Shown here piece by piece: positions 1 to 5,944 of a DNA stretch of 5,944 bases (positions are counted from its first letter, which is position 1; each line of letters begins with the position of its first letter). The notes under the pieces were generated by a model that worked only from the letters and a program-made list of their open reading frames with translations, searched no databases and was not told the origin of the DNA. A program made the position numbers and the translations under genes. The DNA is from Fischerella sp. GTDB taxonomy: Bacteria > Cyanobacteriota > Cyanobacteriia > Cyanobacteriales > Nostocaceae. The stretch spans positions 1 through 5,944 of the forward strand of contig JANZYY010000330.1 in assembly GCA_026419705.1 (NCBI GenBank), read 5' to 3'.

Positions 1-1446
1 GGCTTCTAGATGCACAGATGGGTCTTGATCTTCGTACGTTTGACCTGCAACTTCAAAGTCATTGCTGGTCACTTTGGGTGGTTGACCAATGGCAATTCCC
101 CCAACGTTTCCTTCTTGACCGAAATCGACTAAAGCTAAAGTCAGTGCCCAATTAAAAATACTTGCCGTTGGATGATTTGGCAGATCCTTTGCCGTAGCAC
201 GGGTAAAGCCCACCCAACCAGTCAGATAAAGCTTGGGGTTAAACGCGATCGCAGTTTCTAAGCCAAAGGAATCTGCGCTAATGGCATCGCTTTCGTCATT
301 AAACGGATCGTTGGCGCGGCGGCTACCTGTTCCCGTGTCGAGGCTGTTGTAGGAGTGGACATACGTAACTGCAAAGCCAAAGTTGTCACTTGGTTCGAGG
401 CTGAGTTGGGCGATCGCTCCGTATGCTGCCTTACCAAATCCAGTGTCTGACTCATCAACATCATCAGCTAGATACCCCAAACTTAAACCCCAAGAGTCAG
501 TGATATCATAAACTAGTCCTACTCCTGCGCCTCCTCCGTGTCGGTAAACGGGGTTGCGCTGGGTAAAACGGGAAATAGAACCATCGCCACTACCACTGAA
601 AAAGGAATTAAGGGTAGTAGCAAAAAAGTCGTCAAGGTCGCCACCTTCTGCTATAAGATAAACAAGAGCTTGCTCTCCTACTGGAAAACGATACTCTAAG
701 ACACTCAGTCCCACCTCATTATCGTCGTTGCCCTGAAAGGCTAAACGAGCCATATTAGTTCCCGTCGCATCATCTATTTCTGGAAGATTGGTAGTTTGCA
801 GGCGAGTTCTGAGCCGGTCTTTACCTGTGAAGCTAGTATCGAAGGTTAGACGTACTCGGCTGCCAAAGGTAAGATTGCTATCGATCGCATCACCTGAGTC
901 ATCAGCTTTGTCACCGTGGCTAACTCCAGTCAGGGCAAAAAGAACTTCTCCCTCAAGTTTAGTAGTCGTAGAAAATGATTCTATTGTAGAGACACGAGTT
1001 TGCAAGTTGTCTAATCGTCCTTGTATAATTTCTAACTCTTGGATAAATTCCGCTTGCAAACGTTTGATCGTTTCTAGATCTTCCCGGCTGACCGAGTTAG
1101 ATTTTTCTGTGTCGATCAGTTGATTAATTTGGTCGATGGTTGCAGCAAGACTGGCAGCAAATTCATAGCGAGTCATGCTTTGATCGCCACTAAAGGTGGC
1201 ATGAGCATAGCCTGTAACATCGTAGCGATCTATTAAAGATTTCAAAGCATGAAAAGCCCAGTCACTCGGTTGAATATCTGCTAAGTCAGATACAGCATTT
1301 ACATTAACGGAGGGTTGGCTGGAGTTTGAGATTGGGAGAATTTTGTTACCAACAGCCCTCTCTGAGAGTGAAAAGATTATTGTGAGAGCAAACAAGCTCA
1401 CATGGCAAAAATTGGAGGCTAATTGTACTTTCCATTGATTTTTCAT
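1..1446 (-). CDS. SLH-domain OprB-like porin (cyanobacterial iron-uptake porin family), 3' end beyond window
   Basis: Translating the minus strand from the ATG at 1446-1444 gives 482 codons with no stop before base 1, so the gene is cut by the window edge. Residues 1-33 look like a signal peptide: Lys at 2 and 6, a hydrophobic core at about 15-27 (VSLFALTIIFSLS), and possible cleavage after AVG at 31-33. Residues about 53-110 form one SLH domain (DLADIQPSDWAFHALKSLID, then MTRYEFAASLAA), which in this family binds the peptidoglycan layer. Residues about 110-158 are heptad-like and probably coiled coil (LETIKRLQAEFIQELEIIQG). From about 163 onward alternating polar and aromatic strands resemble an outer-membrane beta barrel. 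Family members usually run to somewhat over 500 residues, so only a short C-terminal piece should be missing. The family includes SomA/SomB and Synechocystis Slr1908-type porins, for which passage of inorganic ions including iron is proposed; substrate here is inferred. The start lies 19 bases after the epimerase stop and has no clear Shine-Dalgarno sequence. Confidence 0.9.
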   Translation of the reverse strand, partial: MKNQWKVQLASNFCHVSLFALTIIFSLSERAVGNKILPISNSSQPSVNVNAVSDLADIQPSDWAFHALKSLIDRYDVTGYAHATFSGDQSMTRYEFAASLAATIDQINQLIDTEKSNSVSREDLETIKRLQAEFIQELEIIQGRLDNLQTRVSTIESFSTTTKLEGEVLFALTGVSHGDKADDSGDAIDSNLTFGSRVRLTFDTSFTGKDRLRTRLQTTNLPEIDDATGTNMARLAFQGNDDNEVGLSVLEYRFPVGEQALVYLIAEGGDLDDFFATTLNSFFSGSGDGSISRFTQRNPVYRHGGGAGVGLVYDITDSWGLSLGYLADDVDESDTGFGKAAYGAIAQLSLEPSDNFGFAVTYVHSYNSLDTGTGSRRANDPFNDESDAISADSFGLETAIAFNPKLYLTGWVGFTRATAKDLPNHPTASIFNWALTLALVDFGQEGNVGGIAIGQPPKVTSNDFEVAGQTYEDQDPSVHLEA

Positions 1447-1465
1447 CCACAGCAAACTATTTTTT

Positions 1466-2437
1466 TCAATGTTCGTAATAATCTCTATACCACTTAACGA
1501 AACACTGAATACCCTCCTCAATAGGTGTTATTGGCTTAAAACCCACATCTTGCATTAAATCATCTATGTCCGCGTAAGTGCTGAGAACGTCCCCCGGTTG
1601 CATGGGTAGAAAGTTCTTTTTAGCTTGTTTACCCAAAGCTTGTTCAATAACTTCAATAAACCTGATTAACTCTACCGGATTGTTGTTACCAATGTTGTAG
1701 AGTTTGTAAGGAGCAACAGATTGTTTTTGAGGCGGCTTGTGCATTACTCGAACCAGCCCTTCAACCACATCGTCAATATAGGTAAAGTCTCGCTGCATTT
1801 TCCCAAAGTTATAAACATCAATGGGCTGATCTTTATAGATTGCTTGCACAAATTTGAAGTATGCCATGTCCGGGCGTCCCCAAGGGCCGTACACTGTAAA
1901 GAAACGTAACCCTGTAGTTGGCAGGTTATACAGATGGCTGTAGGCATGAGCCATTAATTCGTTTGACTTTTTCGTGGCAGCGTAGAGTGAAATCGGATTG
2001 TCTACTTTGTCACTAGTGGCAAAGGGTACTTTCGTATTTACGCCATAAACAGAACTGGAAGAAGCAAACACCAAATGATCGACTTGGCTGTGGCGACAAC
2101 CTTCCAGGACGTTGGCAAAACCTGAAAGATTGCTATCTACGTAGGCAAAGGGGTTTTGTAGCGAATAGCGCACTCCTGCTTGCGCTGCTAAGTGAATCAC
2201 GCAATCAAAGCTGTAGTCTTGAAAGAGTTTGGCAGTGCTGGGGCGATCGCTCAAGTCCAACAACTCAAAAGTAAATCCCGACAGCGCTTGCAACTTTGCC
2301 AACCGTGCTTTTTTCAGATTGACATCGTAGTAGTCGCTTAAATTATCGATGCCGTAGACGTACATCCCTTCTGCTAGAAGACGTTGCGCGAGATGAAATC
2401 CTATAAAGCCAGCAACTCCAGTGACCAGTACTTTCAT
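1466..2437 (-). CDS. NAD-dependent epimerase, UDP-glucuronate 4-epimerase-like
   Basis: This is a complete 323-residue extended short-chain dehydrogenase/reductase. The N-terminal Rossmann fold has the NAD motif GVAGFIG at residues 7-13 and the ribose-binding acidic residue D31 in YGIDNLSDYYD. The catalytic set is visible: the serine cluster SSSS at 126-129 before VYG, and Y152/K156 in YAATK. The stretches DNLSDYYDVNLKKARL (31-46) and RFFTVYGPWGRPDMAYFKF (178-196) are characteristic of UDP-glucuronate 4-epimerases (UDP-GlcA to UDP-GalA, EC 5.1.3.6), and the length is close to that group's usual size. A related UDP-sugar 4-epimerase or dehydratase cannot be excluded. The enzyme should be cytosolic and supply a uronic-acid donor for lipopolysaccharide, capsule or exopolysaccharide. 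The ATG at 2437-2435 fits the conserved MKVLVTG start, but the bases before it are heptamer repeat (ending CAACTAACA) with no Shine-Dalgarno sequence. It lies between the phosphatase and porin genes on the same strand. Confidence 0.9.
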   Translation of the reverse strand: MKVLVTGVAGFIGFHLAQRLLAEGMYVYGIDNLSDYYDVNLKKARLAKLQALSGFTFELLDLSDRPSTAKLFQDYSFDCVIHLAAQAGVRYSLQNPFAYVDSNLSGFANVLEGCRHSQVDHLVFASSSSVYGVNTKVPFATSDKVDNPISLYAATKKSNELMAHAYSHLYNLPTTGLRFFTVYGPWGRPDMAYFKFVQAIYKDQPIDVYNFGKMQRDFTYIDDVVEGLVRVMHKPPQKQSVAPYKLYNIGNNNPVELIRFIEVIEQALGKQAKKNFLPMQPGDVLSTYADIDDLMQDVGFKPITPIEEGIQCFVKWYRDYYEH

Positions 2438-2438
2438 T

Positions 2439-2494
2439 GTTAGTTGTTTGGTGTTAGTTGTTTGGTGTTAGTTGTTTGGTGTTTGGTGTTAGTT
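2439..2494. repeat. Heptamer tandem tract (STRR-like), eight units
   Basis: Eight consecutive 7-base units fill the leader of the epimerase gene. On the plus strand they are GTTAGTT (A) and GTTTGGT (B) in the order A B A B A B B A, so the first 42 bases are also three perfect copies of a 14-base unit. Tandem heptamers like this are known as STRR sequences in Calothrix, Anabaena and relatives. The tract begins one base before the epimerase start codon, so it would be the immediate 5' leader of that coding region in a leftward transcript. Copy number is probably variable between strains (inference). Confidence 0.9.
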
Positions 2495-2524
2495 CCAAAT
2501 AACAACCAACCACCAACAAACAAC
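2495..2524 (-). repeat. Left copy of a 30-base inverted low-complexity repeat
   Basis: Read on the minus strand, this begins GTTGTTTGTTGGTGGTTGG and matches the plus-strand sequence at 3703-3732 at 27 of 30 positions. The two copies therefore face each other across the phosphatase gene. This copy lies just after that gene's stop codon. It can also pair partly with the adjacent heptamer tract: 2471-2478 (GTTGTTTG) is the exact reverse complement of 2517-2524, and TTTGG at 2482-2486 can pair with CCAAA at 2495-2499 across an 8-base loop. No T-run follows, so it is not a typical intrinsic terminator, although a folded RNA here could affect the phosphatase-epimerase junction. Confidence 0.7.
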
Positions 2525-2530
2525 AAAATC

Positions 2531-3736
2531 TTAATGTAACTCAGTACTAGAAATATTCAACGCCTGAAGCACAGGTTTGCGACCGACAGCCGGATAGTGA
2601 ACAATACTCATGGTTCCGGAGACTAGTTGCAAATTCTCCTGTGAGTCTGCAGACAACTCCAGGACTTGACCCAACATCTGTTGGACGACCGTATCATCAG
2701 AAACTACCAATCCGGTGGTGAGACTGGTGGAGTCGATGCTGCAAGATTGGATGATTTGTTGCCAAAGCTGGGGTAAGTCTTGTGGCAATGTTTGCAGGTG
2801 AATAGTGTTTGGGTGGTACTGAAGAATCTGTTCAGCAATATGATATTTTTTGTCGAAGTCAGTACTTATGCCAAAAGCGATCGCCTCTTTGTGAAGAAAC
2901 ACCGCAAGTTTCTCGATAGAATTCGGATTTGCTCCCGAAGATGGCATTAACAATAGACGCAGACCATGTTTGCCTTCTTTAAGTTTTGGTAAAACTTCTC
3001 CTAAATGGGTAGTGAAGTTCATTGCTTCTAGCTTTGCCGATCGATCAAAAGGGTGAGAAAATTTGAGGATGCTAACGCCGCAATTAGACTGTTGGAGAGT
3101 ATGGTAGCGTGCGGGTGAAAGTGCGATCGCAGTACCGATTAAGGCACGGATTGTCCCAGCGTGGCTGACTATCAGTATAGTTTGCCCGGCATGACGCGGT
3201 AAAATTTCTTGCCAAAATCGGCTAGCCTTTTCATACAAATCCAATACTGGAAAAAACTTTTTTGTTCTTGGTGGTTTATTATCTTTTATTTGTAAGGAAG
3301 TTGTAGCTTTTGCTAATGACAAATGACTAGTAACAAATGACAAATCTGTGAATGCAAACTCATGAGGTTTTTCTTTCCAGCAACGATACTCTTCAACAAA
3401 ATGCTTGCGCACATATTCAAAAGATAAACCCTCCCACCCAGGCATACTGATTTCTTGCAAACAGGGATGAGTTTGTAAGGGTATGTCTTTGGCGAATGCC
3501 TGCAAAATGTCCTTAGCAGTCTCTTGAGTGCGTCGTAAAGGGCTAGTATAAATTGTATTTATAGAATAGTTTTTTAAGGCTACGCCAGTTTGGTAGGCAG
3601 ACTGATGGCCTTTGTCAGTCAAAACGGAGTCATCACAACTACCCTGATATCGTTTTTGGGCGTTGTATGTACTTTGACCGTGACGTACTAAGATGACGCG
3701 AAGTTGTTTGTTGGTTGTTGGTTGTTGTTTGTTCAT
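2531..3736 (-). CDS. Two-domain histidine phosphatase (phosphoglycerate mutase-like superfamily)
   Basis: This is a complete 401-residue protein. The catalytic domain has the RHG motif at 18-20, with H19 the phospho-acceptor; R69 in TSPLRRTQETA; acidic positions E95 and E102 in LQEISMPGWEG; and the second histidine H192 in IVSHAGT. All key residues are present, so it should be active. Residues about 240-401 form an extra domain of a kind seen in cyanobacterial phosphoglycerate mutase-like proteins; the overall design recalls Synechocystis PspA (Slr1124), a phosphoserine phosphatase, but the substrate is unproven. No signal peptide is seen, so it is probably cytosolic. Two parts look repeat-derived: residues 2-11 (NKQQPTTNKQ) and an apparent insert at about 128-160, between WKEKPHEF and FFPVLDLYEK, which includes heptamers. 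The ATG at 3736 is the only available start, because an in-frame TAA lies three codons upstream and conserved sequence begins at L12-R13. No Shine-Dalgarno sequence is visible. It starts 30 bases after the exporter stop. Confidence 0.9.
   Translation of the reverse strand: MNKQQPTTNKQLRVILVRHGQSTYNAQKRYQGSCDDSVLTDKGHQSAYQTGVALKNYSINTIYTSPLRRTQETAKDILQAFAKDIPLQTHPCLQEISMPGWEGLSFEYVRKHFVEEYRCWKEKPHEFAFTDLSFVTSHLSLAKATTSLQIKDNKPPRTKKFFPVLDLYEKASRFWQEILPRHAGQTILIVSHAGTIRALIGTAIALSPARYHTLQQSNCGVSILKFSHPFDRSAKLEAMNFTTHLGEVLPKLKEGKHGLRLLLMPSSGANPNSIEKLAVFLHKEAIAFGISTDFDKKYHIAEQILQYHPNTIHLQTLPQDLPQLWQQIIQSCSIDSTSLTTGLVVSDDTVVQQMLGQVLELSADSQENLQLVSGTMSIVHYPAVGRKPVLQALNISSTELH
3315..3342. repeat. Intragenic heptamer tract within the phosphatase gene
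   Basis: Four consecutive 7-base units are read on the plus strand: AATGACA, AATGACT, AGTAACA and AATGACA, followed by a partial AAT. They lie inside the phosphatase coding sequence and are translated on the minus strand as roughly residues 132-141 (LSFVTSHLSL). The reading frame stays open. The tract falls between two well-conserved blocks of the catalytic domain, which suggests that repeat DNA entered a surface loop. This tract has a different sequence from the heptamers at 2439-2494 and 3747-3781 but the same unit length. Confidence 0.75.
3703..3732 (+). repeat. Right copy of the 30-base inverted low-complexity repeat, coding
   Basis: The plus-strand sequence begins GTTGTTTGTTGGTTGTTGG and matches the reverse complement of 2495-2524 at 27 of 30 positions. 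It lies within the first codons of the phosphatase gene and encodes residues 2-11, a Gln/Asn/Thr-rich stretch with no resemblance to the conserved start of the family. The simplest reading is that the repeat spread into, or created, the present 5' end of the gene. The alternative is independent drift of simple G/T-rich sequence at both sites. Confidence 0.7.
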
Positions 3737-3746
3737 GGTTTTTTAT

Positions 3747-3781
3747 GAACTATTAACTACTACCCACTAACCACTAACCAC
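3747..3781. repeat. Heptamer tract spanning the exporter stop codon and the intergenic gap
   Basis: Five 7-base units are visible on the plus strand. The two at the right are perfect TAACCAC copies (3768-3774, 3775-3781); moving left they decay through TACCCAC and TAACTAC to GAACTAT. The tract covers the last four codons of the ABC exporter (VVSG), its TAG stop at 3769-3767, and most of the 30-base gap before the phosphatase start. The exporter's C-terminal residues are therefore set by repeat sequence. Confidence 0.75.
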
Positions 3782-5623
3782 ATAGGCATCATCCTCGCGG
3801 GAATCTTCGCCGATCGCAGACTGCAAAGCATACATTGCCGCATACCGTCCGCCTAAGCGTATTAATTCTGTGTGAGTACCCTGTTCTAAAATCTGTCCAT
3901 CTTCGATGTAAAGAATAAAATCAGCTTGGACAACTGGTTTGAGGTTATGGGAAATTAAAAAGGTGGTGCGTCCCTTGGTCAAGCGTTCTAGTGCTTCGTT
4001 GACAGCGTGTTCGTTTTCTTTGTCTAAACCTGTCGTAGGTTCATCTAAAATGACTATGGGAGCTTGACGCACAGCCGCACGAGCGATCGCAATTCTTTGT
4101 CTTTGTCCGCCAGATAGAGTCGCACCTCTTTCACCAAGGATAGTATCGTAGCCTTCCGGCAATGCCATAATAAAGTCGTGAGCATTTGCCAGACGGGCAG
4201 CTTGTTCAATTTCTCGGTCAGAAGCTCCCAAATTACCGTAAGCAATGTTATCTCTTACACTGGTTGCAAAGAGAATACTATCTTGCAAGACGACGCTGAT
4301 TTGTCGCCGCAAAGATTGAAGTTTGTACTCCCGCAGGTCGTGTCCATCAACTAAAATTCGCCCTTCTACTGGGTCATAGAGGCGCAACAGCAAACTCACC
4401 AAAGTAGATTTACCACCCCCTGAGGGCCCCACCAAGGCGACGTGCTGACCAGGATGTACCTCAAAGCTAAGGTGTCTTAATATACCTTTTTTCGATTCGT
4501 AAGCAAAGGAAACATTTTCAAACTGTACATATCCCTGCAATGGTGGCGCATTCTTCGCCCCGCGTACATCGCGAATGTCGGGTACGGTGTCCAGCACGTC
4601 TAAGATGCGTTCCCCTGAAGCGGTAGCTTTGGCGATTTGCCCAGTATATTTGGCGAGTTGCCGCATCGGTTTAAAAGCAATCCGCAGATAGTTGACAAAT
4701 ATCAACAAATCCCCGGGAGTGAGAGATCGCACCAACACCAGCTGCACCCCTCGCCATAAAACTAAGGCAACAGAAATCCCCACAAGCAGTTCCACCATTC
4801 GTTCTAGACCTGCTGCCAGTCGTTGTGCTTTGGCACTGTCTTTTAAACTTTGGCGGTTGTGGTTGAAAAAGGAATCCTCCAGCATATCTTGCAGGGAAAG
4901 CGCCTGCACAATCTTGATCGCACCGATAGATTCTGCCGCAGTTGCAGCCATTGCCCCCTCCCGTTGGCGCTGCTGGCGCACAACGTGCCGAATGCGTTTG
5001 GTCAGGCGCATCGTGGAAAATATGAATAAGGGAAACACAGCAATTGCTATCAGTGCGAGTTCCCAATGCATCCAGAACATGACAGCAATCATGCCGACTA
5101 AAGTGAAAGAGTGGGCAAGTAGGGGCATAACTGCCATTACCGTCACTTCCCGCATGCGGTCAATGTCAGAAGTAACACGGGTGATCAGGTCGCCACTCTT
5201 AGCCTTGTGGTGGAAAGATAGGGAGAGGCGCTGGAGGTGGCTGTAGAGATCGGCGCGAATTTCGGTGAGGACATTGGTTGCTGCTAGGGACATGCCAACA
5301 ACGCTGAAGTAAGCAGCAGTCGCGCGGAGTGCGGCGATCGCTACTAATCCTACTGTCAAGGCTGTCAGCAAGGCAAATGGGCTGAGTCCGTCAATGACGG
5401 GTATGCCAAAAGGCTTGGTTCTAAAACCAGGTAGAAGGATGTAGTCAAAAATGAACTTCAGGGGCCAGGGTTCTAGTAAGTGCAAGAAAATTTCTGCCAT
5501 TAGTGCGGCAAAGGAGACTATTAGCAGGAACTTCTGTTTGCGGATCTGCGGTGAAAATCGCCGCAAAATCCGTGCTATTCCTGGCAAGGCTGCCCTCAAA
5601 CTTTTGCGATCGGGACGCGCCAT
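3767..5623 (-). CDS. ABC exporter, fused transmembrane and ATPase domains (MsbA-like half-transporter)
   Basis: This is a complete 618-residue type IV ABC exporter subunit, expected to work as a homodimer in the inner membrane. The transmembrane domain covers about residues 30-330, with hydrophobic segments near 33-50, 82-110, 163-184, 186-204 and 276-298. The ATPase domain covers about 365-600 and has every key motif: A-loop Y375, Walker A GPSGGGKST (399-407), Q-loop Q447, signature LSGGQ (503-507), Walker B VILDEPT with D527/E528, D-loop TGLD (531-534) and switch H559. Length matches the family. Candidates for cargo are lipid A precursors, glycolipids, polysaccharide-linked lipids or a toxic compound; the epimerase and porin downstream favour an envelope component, and heterocyst-envelope exporters such as HepA share this architecture. 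The cargo is not decided by sequence. The ATG at 5623-5621 follows AAGGAGG at a spacing of 13 bases and is probably the first gene of the leftward group. The last four residues (VVSG) come from a heptamer tract, and the acidic tail after about 604 is not conserved sequence I recognise. Confidence 0.93.
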   Translation of the reverse strand: MARPDRKSLRAALPGIARILRRFSPQIRKQKFLLIVSFAALMAEIFLHLLEPWPLKFIFDYILLPGFRTKPFGIPVIDGLSPFALLTALTVGLVAIAALRATAAYFSVVGMSLAATNVLTEIRADLYSHLQRLSLSFHHKAKSGDLITRVTSDIDRMREVTVMAVMPLLAHSFTLVGMIAVMFWMHWELALIAIAVFPLFIFSTMRLTKRIRHVVRQQRQREGAMAATAAESIGAIKIVQALSLQDMLEDSFFNHNRQSLKDSAKAQRLAAGLERMVELLVGISVALVLWRGVQLVLVRSLTPGDLLIFVNYLRIAFKPMRQLAKYTGQIAKATASGERILDVLDTVPDIRDVRGAKNAPPLQGYVQFENVSFAYESKKGILRHLSFEVHPGQHVALVGPSGGGKSTLVSLLLRLYDPVEGRILVDGHDLREYKLQSLRRQISVVLQDSILFATSVRDNIAYGNLGASDREIEQAARLANAHDFIMALPEGYDTILGERGATLSGGQRQRIAIARAAVRQAPIVILDEPTTGLDKENEHAVNEALERLTKGRTTFLISHNLKPVVQADFILYIEDGQILEQGTHTELIRLGGRYAAMYALQSAIGEDSREDDAYVVSG

Positions 5624-5705
5624 TTTGATTTATTTTCCTCCTTGAGTTTCTTGAGTTTTAGGTATAAACGAACCACAAAGCACACATAGACACGCCTTCT
5701 TCGGC
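5624..5705 (-). other. Leader of the exporter gene, no gene seen
   Basis: These 82 bases separate the exporter start from the 81-base tandem array and should hold the promoter if one lies close. A perfect 9-base direct duplication (plus strand CTTGAGTTT at 5641-5649 and 5650-5658) overlaps the Shine-Dalgarno sequence by three bases. On the minus strand a possible -10 element, TTTATA (5668-5663), is present, but I see no fitting -35 box, so no promoter is called. Bases 5670-5700 (AACCACAAAGCACAC and following) resemble the A/C-rich 'cacaaag/gcaaag' dispersed repeats often met in filamentous cyanobacteria. A 3-base stem GCC/GGC near 5694-5705 is too weak to be a terminator. Confidence 0.45.
5637..5643 (-). 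promoter_or_regulatory. Shine-Dalgarno sequence of the ABC exporter gene
   Basis: The minus strand reads AAGGAGG here, fully complementary to the 16S rRNA 3' end, 13 bases before the ATG at 5623. The spacing is longer than the usual 5-10 bases, but no other start codon in frame lies closer. It supports the chosen start. The other three genes in the window have nothing comparable. Confidence 0.75.
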
Positions 5706-5944
5706 TTCCCGTAGGGTAGGACGCAAAGTAAGGAAAGGAGAATTCGCTACTAGTCCACCACACTAATTTTGATAGGTTTTGTAGTGTTCCCGTAGGGTAG
5801 GACGCAAAGTAAGGAAAGGAGAATTCGCTACTAGTCCACCACACTAATTTTGATAGGTTTTGTAGTGTTCCCGTAGGGTAGGACGCAAAGTAAGGAAAGG
5901 AGAATTCGCTACTAGTCCACCACACTAATTTTGATAGGTTTTGT
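5706..5944. repeat. 81-base perfect tandem repeat array, about 2.95 copies, running off the window
   Basis: The motif GTAGGGTAGGACGCAAAG starts at 5711, 5792 and 5873, giving an exact 81-base period. Copies cover 5706-5786, 5787-5867 and 5868-5944, the last lacking only four bases because the window ends. I see no mismatch between copies. Each unit holds GAATTC and ACTAGT sites, an A/G-rich part (AAGTAAGGAAAGGAG) and a 6-base inverted pair, ACACTA (5760-5765) with TAGTGT (5782-5787). Because 81 is divisible by three, one minus-strand frame stays open and would read as 27-residue repeats, but no conserved protein is recognisable. Perfect identity suggests very recent duplication, or collapse or duplication during assembly. 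There is no spacer variation, so this is not a CRISPR array. Confidence 0.9.

Larger units (their letters stand above)
245..5341. repeat. Seven dispersed HIP1 octamers (GCGATCGC)
   Basis: Exact GCGATCGC palindromes occur at 245-252, 410-417, 2243-2250, 2877-2884, 3123-3130, 4083-4090 and 5334-5341, all inside the four genes. Far less than one would be expected by chance in this length. HIP1 is a known cyanobacterial hallmark, and it shows that all four genes share the base habits of a long-term cyanobacterial host rather than being recent imports from another phylum. The tandem array and the heptamer tracts contain none. Confidence 0.9.

Noticed and set aside
788..1123. Plus-strand open frame of 111 codons opposite the porin gene
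   Set aside because: It is antisense to the porin, whose SLH domain and barrel are clear in the other strand, and it has no recognisable motif or ribosome-binding site.
2471..2524. Intrinsic terminator after the phosphatase gene
   Set aside because: Only imperfect or short stems form (8-base outer arms with a long loop, or a 5-base inner stem), they are not GC-rich, and no T-run follows on the minus strand.
2495..3732. Insertion sequence or composite mobile element carrying the phosphatase gene
   Set aside because: The flanking inverted repeats are low-complexity, there is no transposase, and no target-site duplication could be found. It is kept only as a finding.
4692..5246. Plus-strand open frame of 184 codons opposite the exporter membrane domain
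   Set aside because: It lies antisense to a strongly supported gene, has a composition rich in Arg/Ser/Thr typical of shadow frames, and matches no family I recognise.
5596..5925. Minus-strand open frame of 109 codons with 27-residue perfect repeats, beginning at GTG and overlapping the start of the exporter gene
   Set aside because: It arises because the 81-base unit is divisible by three. The copies show no synonymous differences, there is no ribosome-binding site or recognisable fold, the start is arbitrary within the array, and it overlaps the well-supported exporter start.
5706..5944. CRISPR array
   Set aside because: The repeated unit is 81 bases with no unique spacers between copies, and no cas gene is in the window.

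Overview
The window looks like chromosomal DNA of a cyanobacterium, most likely a filamentous, Nostocales-type one. Three things support this: seven copies of the HIP1 octamer GCGATCGC in under 6 kb; an outer-membrane porin with an SLH domain of the cyanobacterial type; and several short heptamer tracts of the kind known as STRR (short tandemly repeated repetitive) sequences in heterocyst-forming cyanobacteria. The genus cannot be fixed from the sequence alone.

All four genes lie on the minus strand and read leftwards. In transcription order they are: an MsbA-like ABC exporter, fused membrane and ATPase domains (5623 to 3767); a two-domain histidine phosphatase (3736 to 2531); a UDP-glucuronate 4-epimerase-like short-chain dehydrogenase (2437 to 1466); and an SLH/OprB-type porin of the cyanobacterial iron-uptake porin family, whose C-terminus lies beyond base 1 (1446 to <1). 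The gaps are 30, 93 and 19 bases, with no convincing intrinsic terminator, so a single leftward transcript is possible. Only the first gene has a clear Shine-Dalgarno sequence.

The exporter, the sugar-nucleotide epimerase and the porin all fit cell-envelope work: lipid or polysaccharide export, uronic-acid sugar supply, and outer-membrane permeability. The phosphatase could act on a metabolite feeding such a pathway or be an unrelated housekeeping enzyme. A shared pathway is inferred from gene order, not shown.

The non-coding part is dominated by repeats. Heptamer tracts lie between the epimerase and phosphatase genes, at the end of the exporter gene, and, in frame, inside the phosphatase gene. 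A 30-base low-complexity element occurs in inverted orientation at both ends of the phosphatase gene, where one copy encodes residues 2 to 11. Upstream of the exporter, bases 5706 to 5944 hold almost three perfect copies of an 81-base tandem unit that runs off the window. I found no RNA gene, CRISPR array, insertion sequence, phage gene or clearly new system. The most unusual feature is the way short repeats have entered the ends and interior of otherwise ordinary genes.
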